64,000 nt of DNA, from contig NZ_LLWK01000037.1 in NCBI RefSeq assembly GCF_001529295.1, forward strand, positions 600,677 to 664,676, read 5' to 3'. The DNA is from Flavobacterium sp. TAB 87 (GTDB lineage: Bacteria; Bacteroidota; Bacteroidia; Flavobacteriales; Flavobacteriaceae). The notes under the pieces are model-generated. The model did not search any database. It was not told where the DNA came from and saw nothing but the letters and a program-made list of their open reading frames with translations. Below are positions 63,984-64,000 of the stretch, in pieces. Position 1 is the stretch's first letter. Each line of letters starts with the position of its first letter. A program made the translations under genes and the position numbers.

Positions 63984-64000
63984 AAAGGCGACGACATACT
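63984..64000 (-). rRNA. rrf: 5S ribosomal RNA, 3' tip (partial)
   Basis: The last bases on the minus strand read AGTATGTCGTCGCC TTT, which matches the 3' end of flavobacterial 5S rRNA (…GGGAGAGTATGTCG…CGCC). Only about 15 bases fall in the window, so the call rests on this short match and on the following terminator and tRNAs. Confidence 0.6.

Overview
The window is a chromosomal segment of a member of the Bacteroidota, almost certainly Flavobacterium or a close relative. The evidence is low G+C, Bacteroidota-type promoters (TTG or TTTG, about 19 nt, then TAnnTTTG), the gliding lipoprotein GldJ beside the type IX secretion proteins PorU and PorV, SusC/TonB-type outer-membrane receptors, and Flavobacterium-like spacing and gene order. 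No prophage, CRISPR array or intact insertion sequence was seen.

Layout. 1-3,000: nusA (cut by the window edge) and rimP, a two-domain universal stress protein, and tRNA-Gln. 3,000-13,000: a DUF2723 membrane protein, a polysaccharide deacetylase, a thioredoxin-fold protein without the CxxC, a metallophosphoesterase, polA and a LacI-type regulator. 13,300-16,200: rplM-rpsI-rpsB-tsf. 16,300-17,600: a queuosine-precursor transporter family protein and tag. 17,700-24,900: a TPP-riboswitch-controlled thiamine operon (thiS, thiC, a ThiE/TenI-like gene, thiD, thiE, thiG, thiH, thiF). 25,000-30,800: aat, a PAP2 phosphatase, a DUF3127 protein, a flavin reductase, an orphan histidine kinase, a HIT protein, greA and a Rieske-like lipoprotein. 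30,800-37,200: a TonB-dependent receptor under a second TPP riboswitch, then arfB, a NadR-like/DUF4301 fusion, pnuC and a GGGP synthase. 37,300-38,700: a Crp/Fnr regulator, a small membrane protein and a group III truncated haemoglobin, with a strong palindrome ahead of the last two. 38,700-49,500 is the most disturbed part: a PPTase, ahcY, an eRF1-domain-like protein, a decayed second ahcY 3' end, another Crp-type regulator, DinB, SMR, a TonB-type barrel, and two truncated genes joined head to head (GH3 glycosidase and a Y_Y_Y-type regulator). 49,500-63,200: murF, gldJ, porU, porV, cdd, pdhA, pdhC, a glycosyltransferase and miaE. The end holds tRNA-Leu, tRNA-Phe and the 3' tip of a 5S rRNA.

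How it fits together. Two separate TPP riboswitches suggest that thiamine synthesis and outer-membrane uptake respond to the same signal. The regulator-globin locus looks like a small nitrosative or oxygen stress circuit. The GH3/regulator junction looks like the scar of a deleted polysaccharide-utilization locus.

The observations I find most worth following are: terminator-like hairpins in the leaders of both transcription-factor units (rimP-nusA and greA); a Rieske-type lipoprotein that keeps four cysteines but has lost both histidine ligands; the palindrome placed for class II activation ahead of the globin unit; an 8-bp tandem repeat inside the 5' coding region of the thiamine-regulated receptor; and the two genomic scars (ahcY relic and PUL deletion).
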